Counted from the first letter of the stretch, positions 6,423 through 15,767 are shown. The stretch: DNA of 40,017 nucleotides from UBA3537 sp965657165 (GCA_965657165.1 CBFHNG010000011.1:1-40017), one strand, 5' to 3'. The notes: generated by a model not told the origin, from the sequence alone. Translations and numbers: made by a program.

Positions 6423-9410
6423 ATGAAAAAAATTCAACTCCTACTCTTGGGGATTTTATGCATTTCTAGCAGTTATGCACAAGATTATTTTCCCAAAAAT
6501 GATGGTGTAAAGTCTGAAATTACAAACTACACCGCCATTACTAACGCAAAACTCTATATCACCCCAACAAAAGTGATCGAAAATGGTACGCTTTTGATAA
6601 AAGATGGTATGGTAGTCCGTAGCGGAAAAAATATTCAAATTCCTGAAAATTCTGAAGTTATTGATGCCAAAGGCAACAGTGTTTACCCATCATTTGTAGA
6701 TATGTATTCTACTTTTGGTGTGGCCAAACCAAAACGTGTTAGTGGAAGCGGAAGATCGCCACAATATGGACCATCAAGAGAAGGGTTTTATTGGAATGAT
6801 CATATCCGCCCCGAACAAAATGCCATTGATGTATTTAAATTTGATGAAAAAACTGCCAAATCGATGCTCGAGCAAGGGTTTGGCGTCGTAAATACTCATA
6901 TGGAAGACGGTATTGTTCGAGGAAGTGGTGCGCTAATCGCACTCGATTTAGATGGCACTGATGCCAAAAGAATCATATCTGGACGGTCTGGACAATATCT
7001 TTCGTTTTCAAGAAGTATCCAAACACGACAATCTTACCCGACTTCTATCATGGGAGGTATGGCACTTCTAAGACAATTGTATCACGATGCTGACTGGTAT
7101 AAAAAAGGAAATGCAAAAACAACAGACCGCTCTATTGAGGCTTTTAATAGCAATTCTGATTTGGTACAAATCATGGGCGCAGGAAGCAGAGCCAATGCGC
7201 TTAGAGCTGATGCCGTGGGAGATCAATTTGGAATTCAATACATCATTCTTGGTGGTGGTGATGAATATGAGCGTATCAATACGATCAAAAATACCAATGC
7301 TGCCTTTATTCTACCAGTAAATTTCCCAAAACCTTATGATGTTGAAAATAGCTTTCTTGCCAACAAATTGGAATTGGAAAGCATGAAAGAATGGAACCAA
7401 AGACCTTCAAATCCAAAAGTTTTTGAAGAACATAATATTAAATTTGCATTTACAACCAATGGATTAAAATCTGTAAAAGAATTTAAAACCCATATCAAAA
7501 ATGCTATCGATCATGGTTTAAGTCCAACAATGGCATTAGAAGCGCTTACAACAGTCCCCTCGCAATTATTAAGAAATAACAAAATCGGAAATCTTCAAAA
7601 TGGAAGTTATGCTAATTTTATCATCACTTCTGGAGATATATTTGAAACTACAACTTCTATCTATGAGCATTGGATTAGAGGATCTAGAACTGTTTTTGGA
7701 GATTTGAATAGTAAAGACGTTAGAGGATCATATACCTTTAACTTTGATAAAAGTGAATATAAACTTGATATTTCAGGTAAAAAAGAAGCGCCAAAAGCAA
7801 CACTTAAGGTAGATAGTCTAAAATTGAGTTGTTCCATAAAACAAGATAAAGACTGGGTGTATCTTTTGTTTACTTCCAAAGACACTCTACAACAAAATTT
7901 TATGCGTTTTAGCGCTAAAGTCAATGAAACAAGTTCTAATTTAAGTGGATTGCTTAATTTTTCTGATGGCTCAACGCAAAATCTAACATTGATTAAGGCC
8001 AAGAAAAAAGAAGATAAAACAACTAAAAAAGAAAAAAAAGAAAACAAAGCAAAAACAGTTTTATCTGTTAGTTATCCAAATGGTCCCTATGGCTTTGATA
8101 AACTCCCTGAAGCTGAAACTGTACTTTTTCAAAATGCAACAGTTTGGACCAATGAAAATGATGGAATCCTTAATAATACAGATGTATTAATTAAAGATGG
8201 AAAAATTGCAGCCATTGGTCAAAATCTAAAAAATAAAAACGCGAGAATTGTAGATGCTACAGGCAAGCACCTCACATCTGGAATTATTGATGAACACTCA
8301 CATATTGCGGCAGCAAGCATCAATGAAGCAGGACAAAATTCTTCAGCTGAAGTTAGTATAGAAGATGTTGTAGATGCTGATGATGTCAATATTTACAGAA
8401 ATCTTTCAGGCGGTGTTACAACCATTCAAATCTTACATGGATCAGCCAATCCAATTGGTGGGCGATCAGCGATTATTAAACTCAAATGGGGAGAATCCGC
8501 TAAAAACCTGATTTACAAGAACTCCCCAAAGTTCATCAAATTTGCATTGGGTGAAAATGTAAAGCAATCCAATTGGGGAAGTTATGAACGTTTTCCACAA
8601 ACACGAATGGGGGTTGAACAAACCTATATGGACTACTTTTCTAGAGCTAGAGCCTATGATTTAAAGAAAAAAAGCGGACAAGCCTACAGAGTTGATTTAG
8701 AGCTAGAGGTTTTGGCTGAAATTTTAAATAAAGAGCGTTTTATTAGCTGTCATTCATATGTGCAAAGTGAAATCAATATGCTGATGAAAGTTGCAGAACG
8801 TTTTAATTTCAATATCAATACGTTTACACATATTTTAGAGGGTTATAAAATAGCAGATAAAATGAAAGCGCACGGTGTGGGTGCCTCAACATTTAGCGAT
8901 TGGTGGGCCTACAAATACGAAGTGAATGATGCCATTCCTTACAACGCAGCAATTTTGAATAACGTTGGAGTAATTACAGCCATCAACAGTGATGATGCCG
9001 AAATGTCTCGCCGTTTGAACCAAGAGGCTGCAAAAGCAGTAAAATATGGTGGTGTTTCAGAAGAAGATGCATGGAAAATGGTAACTCTAAATCCAGCAAA
9101 ACTTTTGCATATTGACGACAAAGTTGGCAGTATTAAAGTTGGAAAAGATGCCGATTTGGTGCTGTGGAATAATCATCCGCTATCAATTTATGCAAAAGCA
9201 GAGCAAACTCTCGTTGAAGGAGCTACATATTTTGATATTACTCAAGACCAAGAGCATCGAAAAAACATTACTGAGGAACGAAATACTTTAATTCAAATGA
9301 TGCTTCAAGCCAAAAATAAAGGCATGAAAACACAGGCCGTTAAAGTAAAAAAGAAACAAGACATGCATTGTGATACTCTCGATCACGAACATAATCACAG
9401 TCACAATTAA
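6423..9410 (+). CDS. Secreted double-domain amidohydrolase (imidazolonepropionase-like)
   Basis: A 995-residue protein with a signal peptide (cleavage after SSYAQ, about residue 20). It contains two amidohydrolase-superfamily units in tandem. The C-terminal unit (about 565-970) keeps metal ligands: His625 and His627 in DEHSHIA, His777 (SCHSY), His803 (FTHILEG) and Asp857 (NSDDAE). In the N-terminal unit (about 35-450) the HxH position reads DMYSTF (Tyr95, Thr97), so it cannot bind metal in the usual way. A Lys-rich linker lies at about 526-548. The protein ends in a His-rich tail (DHEHNHSHN). The substrate is unknown; secreted relatives are often listed as possible dipeptidases. A related gene follows after 11 bases. 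Confidence 0.88.
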   Translation: MKKIQLLLLGILCISSSYAQDYFPKNDGVKSEITNYTAITNAKLYITPTKVIENGTLLIKDGMVVRSGKNIQIPENSEVIDAKGNSVYPSFVDMYSTFGVAKPKRVSGSGRSPQYGPSREGFYWNDHIRPEQNAIDVFKFDEKTAKSMLEQGFGVVNTHMEDGIVRGSGALIALDLDGTDAKRIISGRSGQYLSFSRSIQTRQSYPTSIMGGMALLRQLYHDADWYKKGNAKTTDRSIEAFNSNSDLVQIMGAGSRANALRADAVGDQFGIQYIILGGGDEYERINTIKNTNAAFILPVNFPKPYDVENSFLANKLELESMKEWNQRPSNPKVFEEHNIKFAFTTNGLKSVKEFKTHIKNAIDHGLSPTMALEALTTVPSQLLRNNKIGNLQNGSYANFIITSGDIFETTTSIYEHWIRGSRTVFGDLNSKDVRGSYTFNFDKSEYKLDISGKKEAPKATLKVDSLKLSCSIKQDKDWVYLLFTSKDTLQQNFMRFSAKVNETSSNLSGLLNFSDGSTQNLTLIKAKKKEDKTTKKEKKENKAKTVLSVSYPNGPYGFDKLPEAETVLFQNATVWTNENDGILNNTDVLIKDGKIAAIGQNLKNKNARIVDATGKHLTSGIIDEHSHIAAASINEAGQNSSAEVSIEDVVDADDVNIYRNLSGGVTTIQILHGSANPIGGRSAIIKLKWGESAKNLIYKNSPKFIKFALGENVKQSNWGSYERFPQTRMGVEQTYMDYFSRARAYDLKKKSGQAYRVDLELEVLAEILNKERFISCHSYVQSEINMLMKVAERFNFNINTFTHILEGYKIADKMKAHGVGASTFSDWWAYKYEVNDAIPYNAAILNNVGVITAINSDDAEMSRRLNQEAAKAVKYGGVSEEDAWKMVTLNPAKLLHIDDKVGSIKVGKDADLVLWNNHPLSIYAKAEQTLVEGATYFDITQDQEHRKNITEERNTLIQMMLQAKNKGMKTQAVKVKKKQDMHCDTLDHEHNHSHN

Positions 9411-9421
9411 TATAAAAAATT

Positions 9422-10723
9422 ATGAAAAGAATTAAAACATATATCATTGCACTTTTGGCCATTTCTTTTTTAGGAAGTGCACAACAAACCCCTGCACCCC
9501 AGCAACAAAATACGGTTGCAATTGTTGGAGCAACAGCACATACTGGAAATGGAAGTATTCTAGAAAACAGTCTTGTTATTTTTAAAGATGGGGTTCTTCA
9601 ATATGTAGGCGCATATGATGAAGGAGAAATAAATTCTGACGCAGAAATTATCAATGCCAGTGGACAACATGTTTACCCAGGATTTATCATTCCGAATTCT
9701 ACATTGGGACTTATAGAAATCGATGCTGTTCGTGCTTCTGATGATGATTCAGAAATAGGGACATGGAATCCACATATTAGAAGTTTAATTGCATACAATA
9801 CAGAGTCGAAAGTTGTAGAAACGATGCGCCCAAATGGAGTGCTTTTGGCACAAATTACACCAAGAGGAGGTCGAATTTCTGGAACTTCATCTGTTGTACA
9901 ATTGGATGCTTGGAATTGGGAAGATGCCGCTGTGAAAGTTGACGATGGTATTCACATGAATTGGCCTAACTCTTTCTCAAGAGGTCGTTGGTGGGCCGGA
10001 GAAGATCCTGGACTAAAAATCAACAAAAATTATAATGGTGAAATTCAAGAGCTTACCTCCTATTTTAATAATGCAAGAGTTCATAATGACAACGAAAACC
10101 CCGGTTTGAATTTGCCTTTTGAAGCAATGAAAGGAGTATTTGACGGCAATAAAACGTTGTATATTCATGTTGATGATGAAAAAGGAATTATTGATGCTGT
10201 TGAATTTTCTAAAACACAAAACATACAAAAAGTTGTTTTAGTTGGCGCCTATGAAGCCTACAAACAAACTACATTGCTAAAAGAAAATGATATTTCTGTA
10301 TTACTTAGACGCATCCACACAAGACCAGAAAAATCTGATGAAGATTATGATTTGCCCTTCAAACTAGCAAAAATACTTGTAGATGCTGGAGTCACTGTAG
10401 CACTTGAAGCAAGCGGCGATATGGAACGTATGAATTCTAGAAATTTACCATTTTATGCAGGAACAACGGTAGCTTATGGCCTTAACAAGGAGCAAGCGCT
10501 TCAACTCATTACATTGAATGCTGCAAAAATTCTTGGAATTGACGCACAATATGGAAGCTTAGAAGTTGGAAAAAGTGCCACGCTATTTATCAGCAAAGGC
10601 GATGCTTTGGATATGCGTACAAATCACTTGATAAACGCTTTTATTGATGGAAGAAAAATAAGTTTGGAAAGTCATCAAACAAAACTATGGAAAAGATATT
10701 CCAACAAGTATAAAAATCAATAA
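9422..10723 (+). CDS. Secreted amidohydrolase-like protein without the metal site
   Basis: A 433-residue protein with a signal peptide (LAISFLGSAQ, about residue 21). The fold is recognisable from the composite beta-sandwich ends (LVIFKDGVLQYVG near the N-terminus; YGSLEVGKSATLFISKG near the C-terminus) and the LITLNAAKILGI helix typical of imidazolonepropionase-like proteins. The HxH motif is replaced by Asn92-Ser-Thr94 (FIIPNSTLG), and the late Asp ligand sits in an unusual context (EASGDMERMN). It resembles the inactive N-terminal half of the preceding protein. It probably partners that protein as a structural or binding subunit, which is inference. The pair is co-transcribed and ends at a strong terminator. 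Confidence 0.85.
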   Translation: MKRIKTYIIALLAISFLGSAQQTPAPQQQNTVAIVGATAHTGNGSILENSLVIFKDGVLQYVGAYDEGEINSDAEIINASGQHVYPGFIIPNSTLGLIEIDAVRASDDDSEIGTWNPHIRSLIAYNTESKVVETMRPNGVLLAQITPRGGRISGTSSVVQLDAWNWEDAAVKVDDGIHMNWPNSFSRGRWWAGEDPGLKINKNYNGEIQELTSYFNNARVHNDNENPGLNLPFEAMKGVFDGNKTLYIHVDDEKGIIDAVEFSKTQNIQKVVLVGAYEAYKQTTLLKENDISVLLRRIHTRPEKSDEDYDLPFKLAKILVDAGVTVALEASGDMERMNSRNLPFYAGTTVAYGLNKEQALQLITLNAAKILGIDAQYGSLEVGKSATLFISKGDALDMRTNHLINAFIDGRKISLESHQTKLWKRYSNKYKNQ

Positions 10724-10740
10724 AACAAAAAAAATATCTC

Positions 10741-10772
10741 AAAGCCCAAACCAATGGTTTGGGCTTTTTTTT
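10741..10772 (+). terminator. Terminator of the amidohydrolase operon
   Basis: A perfect 12-bp stem, AAAGCCCAAACC (10741-10752) with GGTTTGGGCTTT (10756-10767), closes a 3-base loop and is followed by Ts to 10772. The end of the T-run overlaps the TTG of the next promoter. Confidence 0.93.
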
Positions 10773-10797
10773 GCACGAAAAAATAAACCTATTTTTG
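10771..10797 (+). promoter_or_regulatory. Promoter of the SpoU-type methyltransferase gene
   Basis: TTG at 10771-10773 and TATTTTTG at 10790-10797 are 16 bases apart, close to the Bacteroidota pattern of TTG, a 17-23 base gap and TAnnTTTG. The ATG follows after four bases, suggesting a leaderless message. Confidence 0.6.
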
Positions 10798-10801
10798 TGA
10801 T

Positions 10802-11599
10802 ATGATACAAGAAATTACCAGTCTAAAAAATCCAAGAATAAAAAATGTGTTGTTGCTTAAAGAAAAATCAAAGCAACGAAGAGCGCAAGGACTTTTTATT
10901 ATCGAGGGGAAACGTGAGGTGTTTCTAGCTATCAAAAGTGGATATACAATAGAAACCATTTATTTTGACCCTCAATTATTTTCAGAAAATGATCTTCTTC
11001 AGTTTGAAGATTATAATTTCGAATGTATTCGAATTGATACAAAGATTTATGAAAAAGTGGCTTACCGTGGAAGCACAGAGGGTATTTTTGCAGTTGCAAA
11101 ATGTAAAGATTTATCTTTAAATCAATTACAAATTAAATCTCCAAATCCTTTGATACTCATCGCTGAATCGCCTGAAAAACCAGGAAATATTGGTGCATTG
11201 CTACGAACTGCTGATGCCGCAAAAATTGATGCGATAATTATTGCAGATCCTCTAACAGACATGTACAATCCAAATATTATTCGCTCGAGTGTTGGTGGTA
11301 TTTTTTCTACTCAAATTGCAACTGCTTCAACAGATGAAGTCATTGCATTTATAAAACAAAAAAACATTTCGATTTATAGCGCTATTCTGCAAGATTCAAA
11401 GCCCTATACAGACATCAATTTTCAAAATTCTAGTGCAATAGTTGTAGGCACAGAATCTAATGGGCTAACAGATAAGTGGCGAACTTTGGCCACCCAATGC
11501 ATACACATCCCAATGCTAGGCACTGTAGATTCTATGAACGTTTCTGTTGCTGCTGGCATTCTATTGTATGAAGCCAAGCGACAACGTAGATTTCAATAA
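10802..11599 (+). CDS. SpoU/TrmH-family RNA 2'-O-methyltransferase
   Basis: A 265-residue knotted (SPOUT) methyltransferase that uses S-adenosylmethionine to methylate a ribose in rRNA or tRNA. An N-terminal substrate-binding domain (1-105) begins with the common ITSLKNPRIKN segment. The catalytic domain shows all three motifs: GNIGALLRTA (128-137, Asn129 and Arg135), VVGTESNGL (214-222) and the knot motif IPMLGTVDSMNVSVA (236-250). The target nucleotide cannot be told from the sequence, so no symbol is given. It stands alone between a terminator and the promoter region of the (p)ppGpp gene. Confidence 0.92.
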   Translation: MIQEITSLKNPRIKNVLLLKEKSKQRRAQGLFIIEGKREVFLAIKSGYTIETIYFDPQLFSENDLLQFEDYNFECIRIDTKIYEKVAYRGSTEGIFAVAKCKDLSLNQLQIKSPNPLILIAESPEKPGNIGALLRTADAAKIDAIIIADPLTDMYNPNIIRSSVGGIFSTQIATASTDEVIAFIKQKNISIYSAILQDSKPYTDINFQNSSAIVVGTESNGLTDKWRTLATQCIHIPMLGTVDSMNVSVAAGILLYEAKRQRRFQ

Positions 11600-11654
11600 T
11601 TATAAGCATAGATTGTTTAAAGAATTATTCTTAAAAAGTAGCACACACGGTTGG

Positions 11655-11681
11655 TTGTTACAAATGTTTGTTTTAGTTTTA
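11655..11681 (+). promoter_or_regulatory. Possible promoter of the (p)ppGpp synthetase/hydrolase gene
   Basis: TTG (11655-11657) and TAGTTTTA (11674-11681) are 16 bases apart. The second element differs from TAnnTTTG at its last base, so this is a weaker candidate. The ATG is at 11686, four bases further on. Confidence 0.3.
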
Positions 11682-11685
11682 GGGT

Positions 11686-13902
11686 ATGACTGCAGAAGAT
11701 ATTAAAAAAGAAAATACCGCAATAGCGAAGGAGTATAAAGAACTTCTTAGAATTAGCTATAGAAGCCTTTCAGCTGCAGACAAAAAAGTCATTCGAAAAG
11801 CCTTTGATGTTGCCGTTGATGCACATAAAAATCAGCGCCGAAAATCAGGAGAAGCTTATATTTTTCATCCTATTTCAGTTGCAAAAATAGTCGCTTCAGA
11901 AATTGGATTGGATGCCACCTCTATTGCTGCAGCACTTCTTCATGATGTTGTAGAAGATTGTGAGAACTATAACATCAGTGATATTGAACAGCTTTTTGGA
12001 GAAACCATTGCACGAATTGTAAATGGATTGACAAAAATTTCGAGCTTAAAGAAAGACAAAGATATATCGCTACAAGCCGAGAATTTTCGGAAAATGCTCC
12101 TCACGCTTAATGATGATGTACGTGTGATTATTATTAAAATCGCCGATCGCTTGCACAACATGCAAACCATCCATTCACTTCGCGAGGACAAACAAATAAA
12201 AATCGCTTCAGAAACACTGTATATTTATGCGCCTTTGGCACATAAAATTGGTCTATATAATATTAAATCAGAACTTGAAGATTTGGCTCTAAAATACACA
12301 GAACCAGATGTTTACGAATCTATTTTTCTTAAAATAAAAGAAAGCAAAGAAGAACAAGATTTGTACATCAAAGAAATTAGCTCAATACTAGAAGGTGCAT
12401 TAAAAAAAGAACGTATTAAATATGAGATTAAAGGTCGACCAAAATCTATATTTTCCATTCGTCGTAAAATGCAAAAACAAGGGGTTTCTTTTGAAGAAGT
12501 TTATGACAAATTTGCAGTACGTATCATTTACAAATCTGGTCTAAAAAATGAAAAATTTCTGGCCTGGAAAATATACTCTATTGTTACCGATTTTTTTAGG
12601 CCCAACCCTACTCGACTGCGCGATTGGATATCATCGCCAAAATCTACAGGATACGAAGCGTTACACATTACAGTTATGGGGCCAAAAGGTCGCTGGGTAG
12701 AAGTTCAAATTCGTAGCGAAAGAATGAATGAAATTGCTGAAAAAGGGTATGCAGCACACTACAAATACAAAGAAGGTGACATCAGTAATGATGAAAACCT
12801 AGAAAGTTGGATTGGTAAACTACAAGAAGTCATGGACAACCCGAGTGCCAATGCTGTTGATTTTGTTGAAGAATTCAAGTTAAATCTTTATGCAAAAGAA
12901 ATTTTTGTTTTTACACCAGATGGTGACTTAAAATCTTTACCAAAAGAAGCCACACCACTCGATTTTGCCTTTAGTATTCATACCGAAGTTGGCCTAAAAA
13001 CCAGAGGCGCAAAAGTTAATGGAAAGCTTGTTCCATTGAGTCATACATTGCATAGCGGAGATCAAGTTAGTATTATTACTTCTGAAAATGCAAAACCAAA
13101 TTCAAACTGGCTAGATTATGCCACCACCGCACGTGCACGTAGCAAAATAAAATCTTCGCTAAAAGAGGAGAAAAAACTTATTGCAGAAGATGGAAAGGAA
13201 ATTTTAAGACGTAAACTCAAACAGCTTAAAATTAATCTAAATGAACGTTCCATTAATGAATTGGTCAATTTTTTTAAACTACAAACGAGTCTAGATTTAT
13301 TTTACAGAGTTGGAATTGGCAGTATTGACAACCCCATGTTGAAAAAATTTGCCGCATCAAGGAGTAATGTTTTGGTGAGTTTTATCAAAAATAAAATCCA
13401 ACGTAAAAAAACTACAACTGCAGAAACTATTGATAATGACGAGATTACCTCTAAATATGACATGCTTGTTTTTGGCAAGGAAGAGGAAAAACTCAACTAC
13501 AAAGTGGCGTCTTGTTGTAACCCAATTCCCGGAGACAAAGTTTTCGGATTTTTAAGCATTCGAGAAGGGATAAAAGTTCATAAAAAAAACTGCCCAAATG
13601 CTGTAAGTTTACAATCTAATTACGCCTACAGAATTATATTGGCAAAATGGATTGATTCTAGCCAACAAGTATTTAGAGCGGTAATTAAACTTACAGGAAT
13701 TGATGAAAAAGGACTCGTAAATGATATTACAAAGCTTATTTCAGCCAACATGAATGTGAATATAAAAAGCATTAAATTTGACTCTCATAGCGGTACATTT
13801 AATGGAGAGATAGCGGTAGAAGTCAATAATACAAGTTTTGTTTCCAAACTAGTAGAACGACTAAAAAAAATAAATGGCATTGAAAAGGTTACTAGAGTCT
13901 AA
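11686..13902 (+). CDS. spoT: Bifunctional (p)ppGpp synthetase/hydrolase (RSH family)
   Basis: A 738-residue long RelA/SpoT homologue controlling the stringent response. The hydrolase (HD) domain is intact: His61 (IFHPISV), His86-Asp87 (LLHDVVED) and Asp154 (IADRLHNM). The synthetase domain is also intact: RPKSIFSIRRKM (251-262), Asp274 in VYDKFAVRI and Glu339 in RWVEVQIRSER. Then come TGS (about 404-465, His432), a Cys-containing zinc-finger region (CCNPIPGDKV, then KKNCPNA) and a C-terminal ACT domain. Both activities should therefore be present. A Fur-family regulator and purA follow closely on the same strand. The symbol could equally be rel or rsh. Confidence 0.95.
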   Translation: MTAEDIKKENTAIAKEYKELLRISYRSLSAADKKVIRKAFDVAVDAHKNQRRKSGEAYIFHPISVAKIVASEIGLDATSIAAALLHDVVEDCENYNISDIEQLFGETIARIVNGLTKISSLKKDKDISLQAENFRKMLLTLNDDVRVIIIKIADRLHNMQTIHSLREDKQIKIASETLYIYAPLAHKIGLYNIKSELEDLALKYTEPDVYESIFLKIKESKEEQDLYIKEISSILEGALKKERIKYEIKGRPKSIFSIRRKMQKQGVSFEEVYDKFAVRIIYKSGLKNEKFLAWKIYSIVTDFFRPNPTRLRDWISSPKSTGYEALHITVMGPKGRWVEVQIRSERMNEIAEKGYAAHYKYKEGDISNDENLESWIGKLQEVMDNPSANAVDFVEEFKLNLYAKEIFVFTPDGDLKSLPKEATPLDFAFSIHTEVGLKTRGAKVNGKLVPLSHTLHSGDQVSIITSENAKPNSNWLDYATTARARSKIKSSLKEEKKLIAEDGKEILRRKLKQLKINLNERSINELVNFFKLQTSLDLFYRVGIGSIDNPMLKKFAASRSNVLVSFIKNKIQRKKTTTAETIDNDEITSKYDMLVFGKEEEKLNYKVASCCNPIPGDKVFGFLSIREGIKVHKKNCPNAVSLQSNYAYRIILAKWIDSSQQVFRAVIKLTGIDEKGLVNDITKLISANMNVNIKSIKFDSHSGTFNGEIAVEVNNTSFVSKLVERLKKINGIEKVTRV

Positions 13903-13910
13903 AAATTAGT

Positions 13911-13918
13911 TAAATTTG
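13911..13918 (+). promoter_or_regulatory. Candidate -7 box before the Fur-family gene
   Basis: TAAATTTG matches TAnnTTTG and lies 11 bases before the ATG at 13930, just after the stop codon of the (p)ppGpp gene. It could give the Fur-family gene and purA their own transcript. No TTG at the expected spacing. Confidence 0.4.
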
Positions 13919-13929
13919 AGGTTTCGATC

Positions 13930-14385
13930 ATGAGCGCAAAAACTAAACACAACGACCAGGAAATTGTAAAAAATGTTTTTACAAACTATCTTGAAGAAAA
14001 CAGTCAGCGAAAAACCCCTGAGCGCTTTGCTATCCTACAAGAAATTTATAATAATGATGAGCATTTTGATATTGAATCATTGTATATCAAAATGAAAAAT
14101 AAAAAATACCGTGTTTCTCGCGCAACTCTTTACAATACCATCGAACTATTACTAGAATGTGGTCTTGTAAGAAAGCATCAATTTGGACTAAACCAAGCAC
14201 AATACGAAAAATCATATTTTGACAAACAACACGATCATGTTATTCTTACAGATACTGGAGAAGTTATAGAATTTTGTGATCCAAGAATTCAATCCATAAA
14301 AAAAACCATTGAAGAGGTCTTTGATATTGATATTCAAAATCATTCTTTATACTTCTATGGAACTAAAAAAAATACTAAAAACTAA
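13930..14385 (+). CDS. Fur-family transcriptional regulator
   Basis: A 151-residue regulator with an N-terminal winged helix (about 15-85, recognition region YRVSRATLYNTIELL) and a C-terminal metal/dimer domain. The metal motif is QHDHVILTDTGEVIEFCD: His101, Asp102 and His103 are kept, and His138 is in IQNHSLYFYG. The first CxxC zinc motif of classical Fur is replaced by TDTG (107-110), and no second CxxC is present at the C-terminus. Structural zinc is therefore probably absent. Whether it senses iron, zinc, manganese or peroxide cannot be told. It ends nine bases before purA and probably shares its transcript. Confidence 0.9.
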   Translation: MSAKTKHNDQEIVKNVFTNYLEENSQRKTPERFAILQEIYNNDEHFDIESLYIKMKNKKYRVSRATLYNTIELLLECGLVRKHQFGLNQAQYEKSYFDKQHDHVILTDTGEVIEFCDPRIQSIKKTIEEVFDIDIQNHSLYFYGTKKNTKN

Positions 14386-14394
14386 CGAAACAAA

Positions 14395-15666
14395 ATGGCT
14401 GTAGATTTGCTACTAGGACTCCAATGGGGTGATGAAGGAAAAGGAAAAATTGTTGATGTACTTACCAAAAACTACGATGTTATTGCTCGATTTCAAGGAG
14501 GACCAAATGCTGGTCACACCCTTGTTTTCAATGGAATGAAACATGTACTACACACAATTCCTTCGGGTATTTTTCATGATGATGTAAAAAACCTTGTCGG
14601 AAATGGAGTTGTAATTGATCCCGTAATTTTCAAAAAAGAATTGGATAAACTTTCTGGACAAGATGTTAACTTTAGAAAAACGTTATTAATTTCTAGAAAA
14701 GCCCACCTCATTTTGCCAACGCACCGCCTTTTGGATGCGGCTTCTGAGATTTCAAAAGGTAAAGCAAAAATTGGTTCCACGCTAAAAGGTATTGGCCCAA
14801 CATATATGGATAAAACAGGCAGAAATGGAATTCGTGTTGGCGATTTGGAACTTAGTAACTGGAAGGACAAATACCGTAATTTGGCCAATAAACATCAAGC
14901 CATGATCGATTTCTACAACGTTGAGCTTGAATATGACTTAAAAGAACTTGAAAATGAATTTTTTGAGGCTGTAGAAACATTAAAATCATTAGAATTTATT
15001 GATTCTGAGGAATATTTACATCAAGCACAACGAGATCAAAAATCGGTACTTGCTGAAGGAGCACAAGGTTCTCTTCTCGATATTGATTTTGGAACATATC
15101 CATTTGTAACTTCTTCAAATACCACTGCAGCAGGCGCTTGTACTGGGCTTGGAGTTGCACCAAACTCTATCAACGATGTTTTTGGCATTTTTAAGGCCTA
15201 CACAACACGAGTTGGGTCTGGTCCATTTCCAACAGAGCTTTTTGATGAAAATGGAGAAACGATGAGTCGTGTTGGACATGAATTTGGAGCAACAACAGGA
15301 AGACCGAGACGTTGTGGGTGGCTAGATTTGGTGGCACTACGTTACGCATGTCAAGTCAATGGTGTTACGCAGCTAATGATGATGAAAGCCGATGTTTTAT
15401 CTGGGTTTAAAACATTAAAAGTTTGTACAGCATACAACTATAAAGGGCAAGAAATTAAACATTTACCATACAATATTGAATCTGAAAATATCACGCCAAT
15501 TTACACCGATTTTAAAGGTTGGGATGAAGATTTAACGTCTATGGACAGTGTCGACACACTACCGCAAACATTAATTGAATACATTGAGTTTTTGGAAAAT
15601 GAATTGCAAATTCCAATTAAGATAGTATCAGTTGGCCCAGACAGAAAGCAAACTATTTTTAGGTAA
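14395..15666 (+). CDS. purA: Adenylosuccinate synthase
   Basis: A 423-residue GTP-dependent enzyme joining IMP and aspartate in the first committed step to AMP. The GTP-binding loop is GLQWGDEGKGK (8-18) with catalytic Asp13. His41 lies in GGPNAGHTLVFNG. The IMP-binding RVGSGPFPTE segment and the ATTGRPRRCGWLD block are present, and length is standard. The gene starts nine bases after the Fur-family stop. Placement downstream of the (p)ppGpp gene is notable because ppGpp is an established inhibitor of PurA. Confidence 0.97.
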   Translation: MAVDLLLGLQWGDEGKGKIVDVLTKNYDVIARFQGGPNAGHTLVFNGMKHVLHTIPSGIFHDDVKNLVGNGVVIDPVIFKKELDKLSGQDVNFRKTLLISRKAHLILPTHRLLDAASEISKGKAKIGSTLKGIGPTYMDKTGRNGIRVGDLELSNWKDKYRNLANKHQAMIDFYNVELEYDLKELENEFFEAVETLKSLEFIDSEEYLHQAQRDQKSVLAEGAQGSLLDIDFGTYPFVTSSNTTAAGACTGLGVAPNSINDVFGIFKAYTTRVGSGPFPTELFDENGETMSRVGHEFGATTGRPRRCGWLDLVALRYACQVNGVTQLMMMKADVLSGFKTLKVCTAYNYKGQEIKHLPYNIESENITPIYTDFKGWDEDLTSMDSVDTLPQTLIEYIEFLENELQIPIKIVSVGPDRKQTIFR

Positions 15667-15738
15667 TTGATTTTTTGATGAAAATTGTAAGTCTTCTTAA
15701 TTTTAGGCGTAATTAAGCGTTAAATTTTGAAGAATCCC

Positions 15739-15746
15739 TATTTTTG
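15739..15746 (+). promoter_or_regulatory. Candidate -7 box before the OstA-like gene
   Basis: TATTTTTG matches TAnnTTTG and ends 21 bases before the GTG start at 15768. It contains the in-frame TTG at 15744, which argues against that TTG as the true start. Confidence 0.5.
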
Positions 15747-15767
15747 TTAAAATTCGAATTCAAAGTC

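Noticed and set aside
7661..8047. 128-residue minus-strand frame inside the double amidohydrolase
   Set aside because: It is an antisense shadow of the Lys-rich linker region, giving a Phe/Ser/Leu-rich peptide typical of reversed codons.
15695..15717. CTTAATT / AATTAAG hairpin after purA
   Set aside because: Weak AT-only 7-bp stem with no T-run; not convincing as a terminator.
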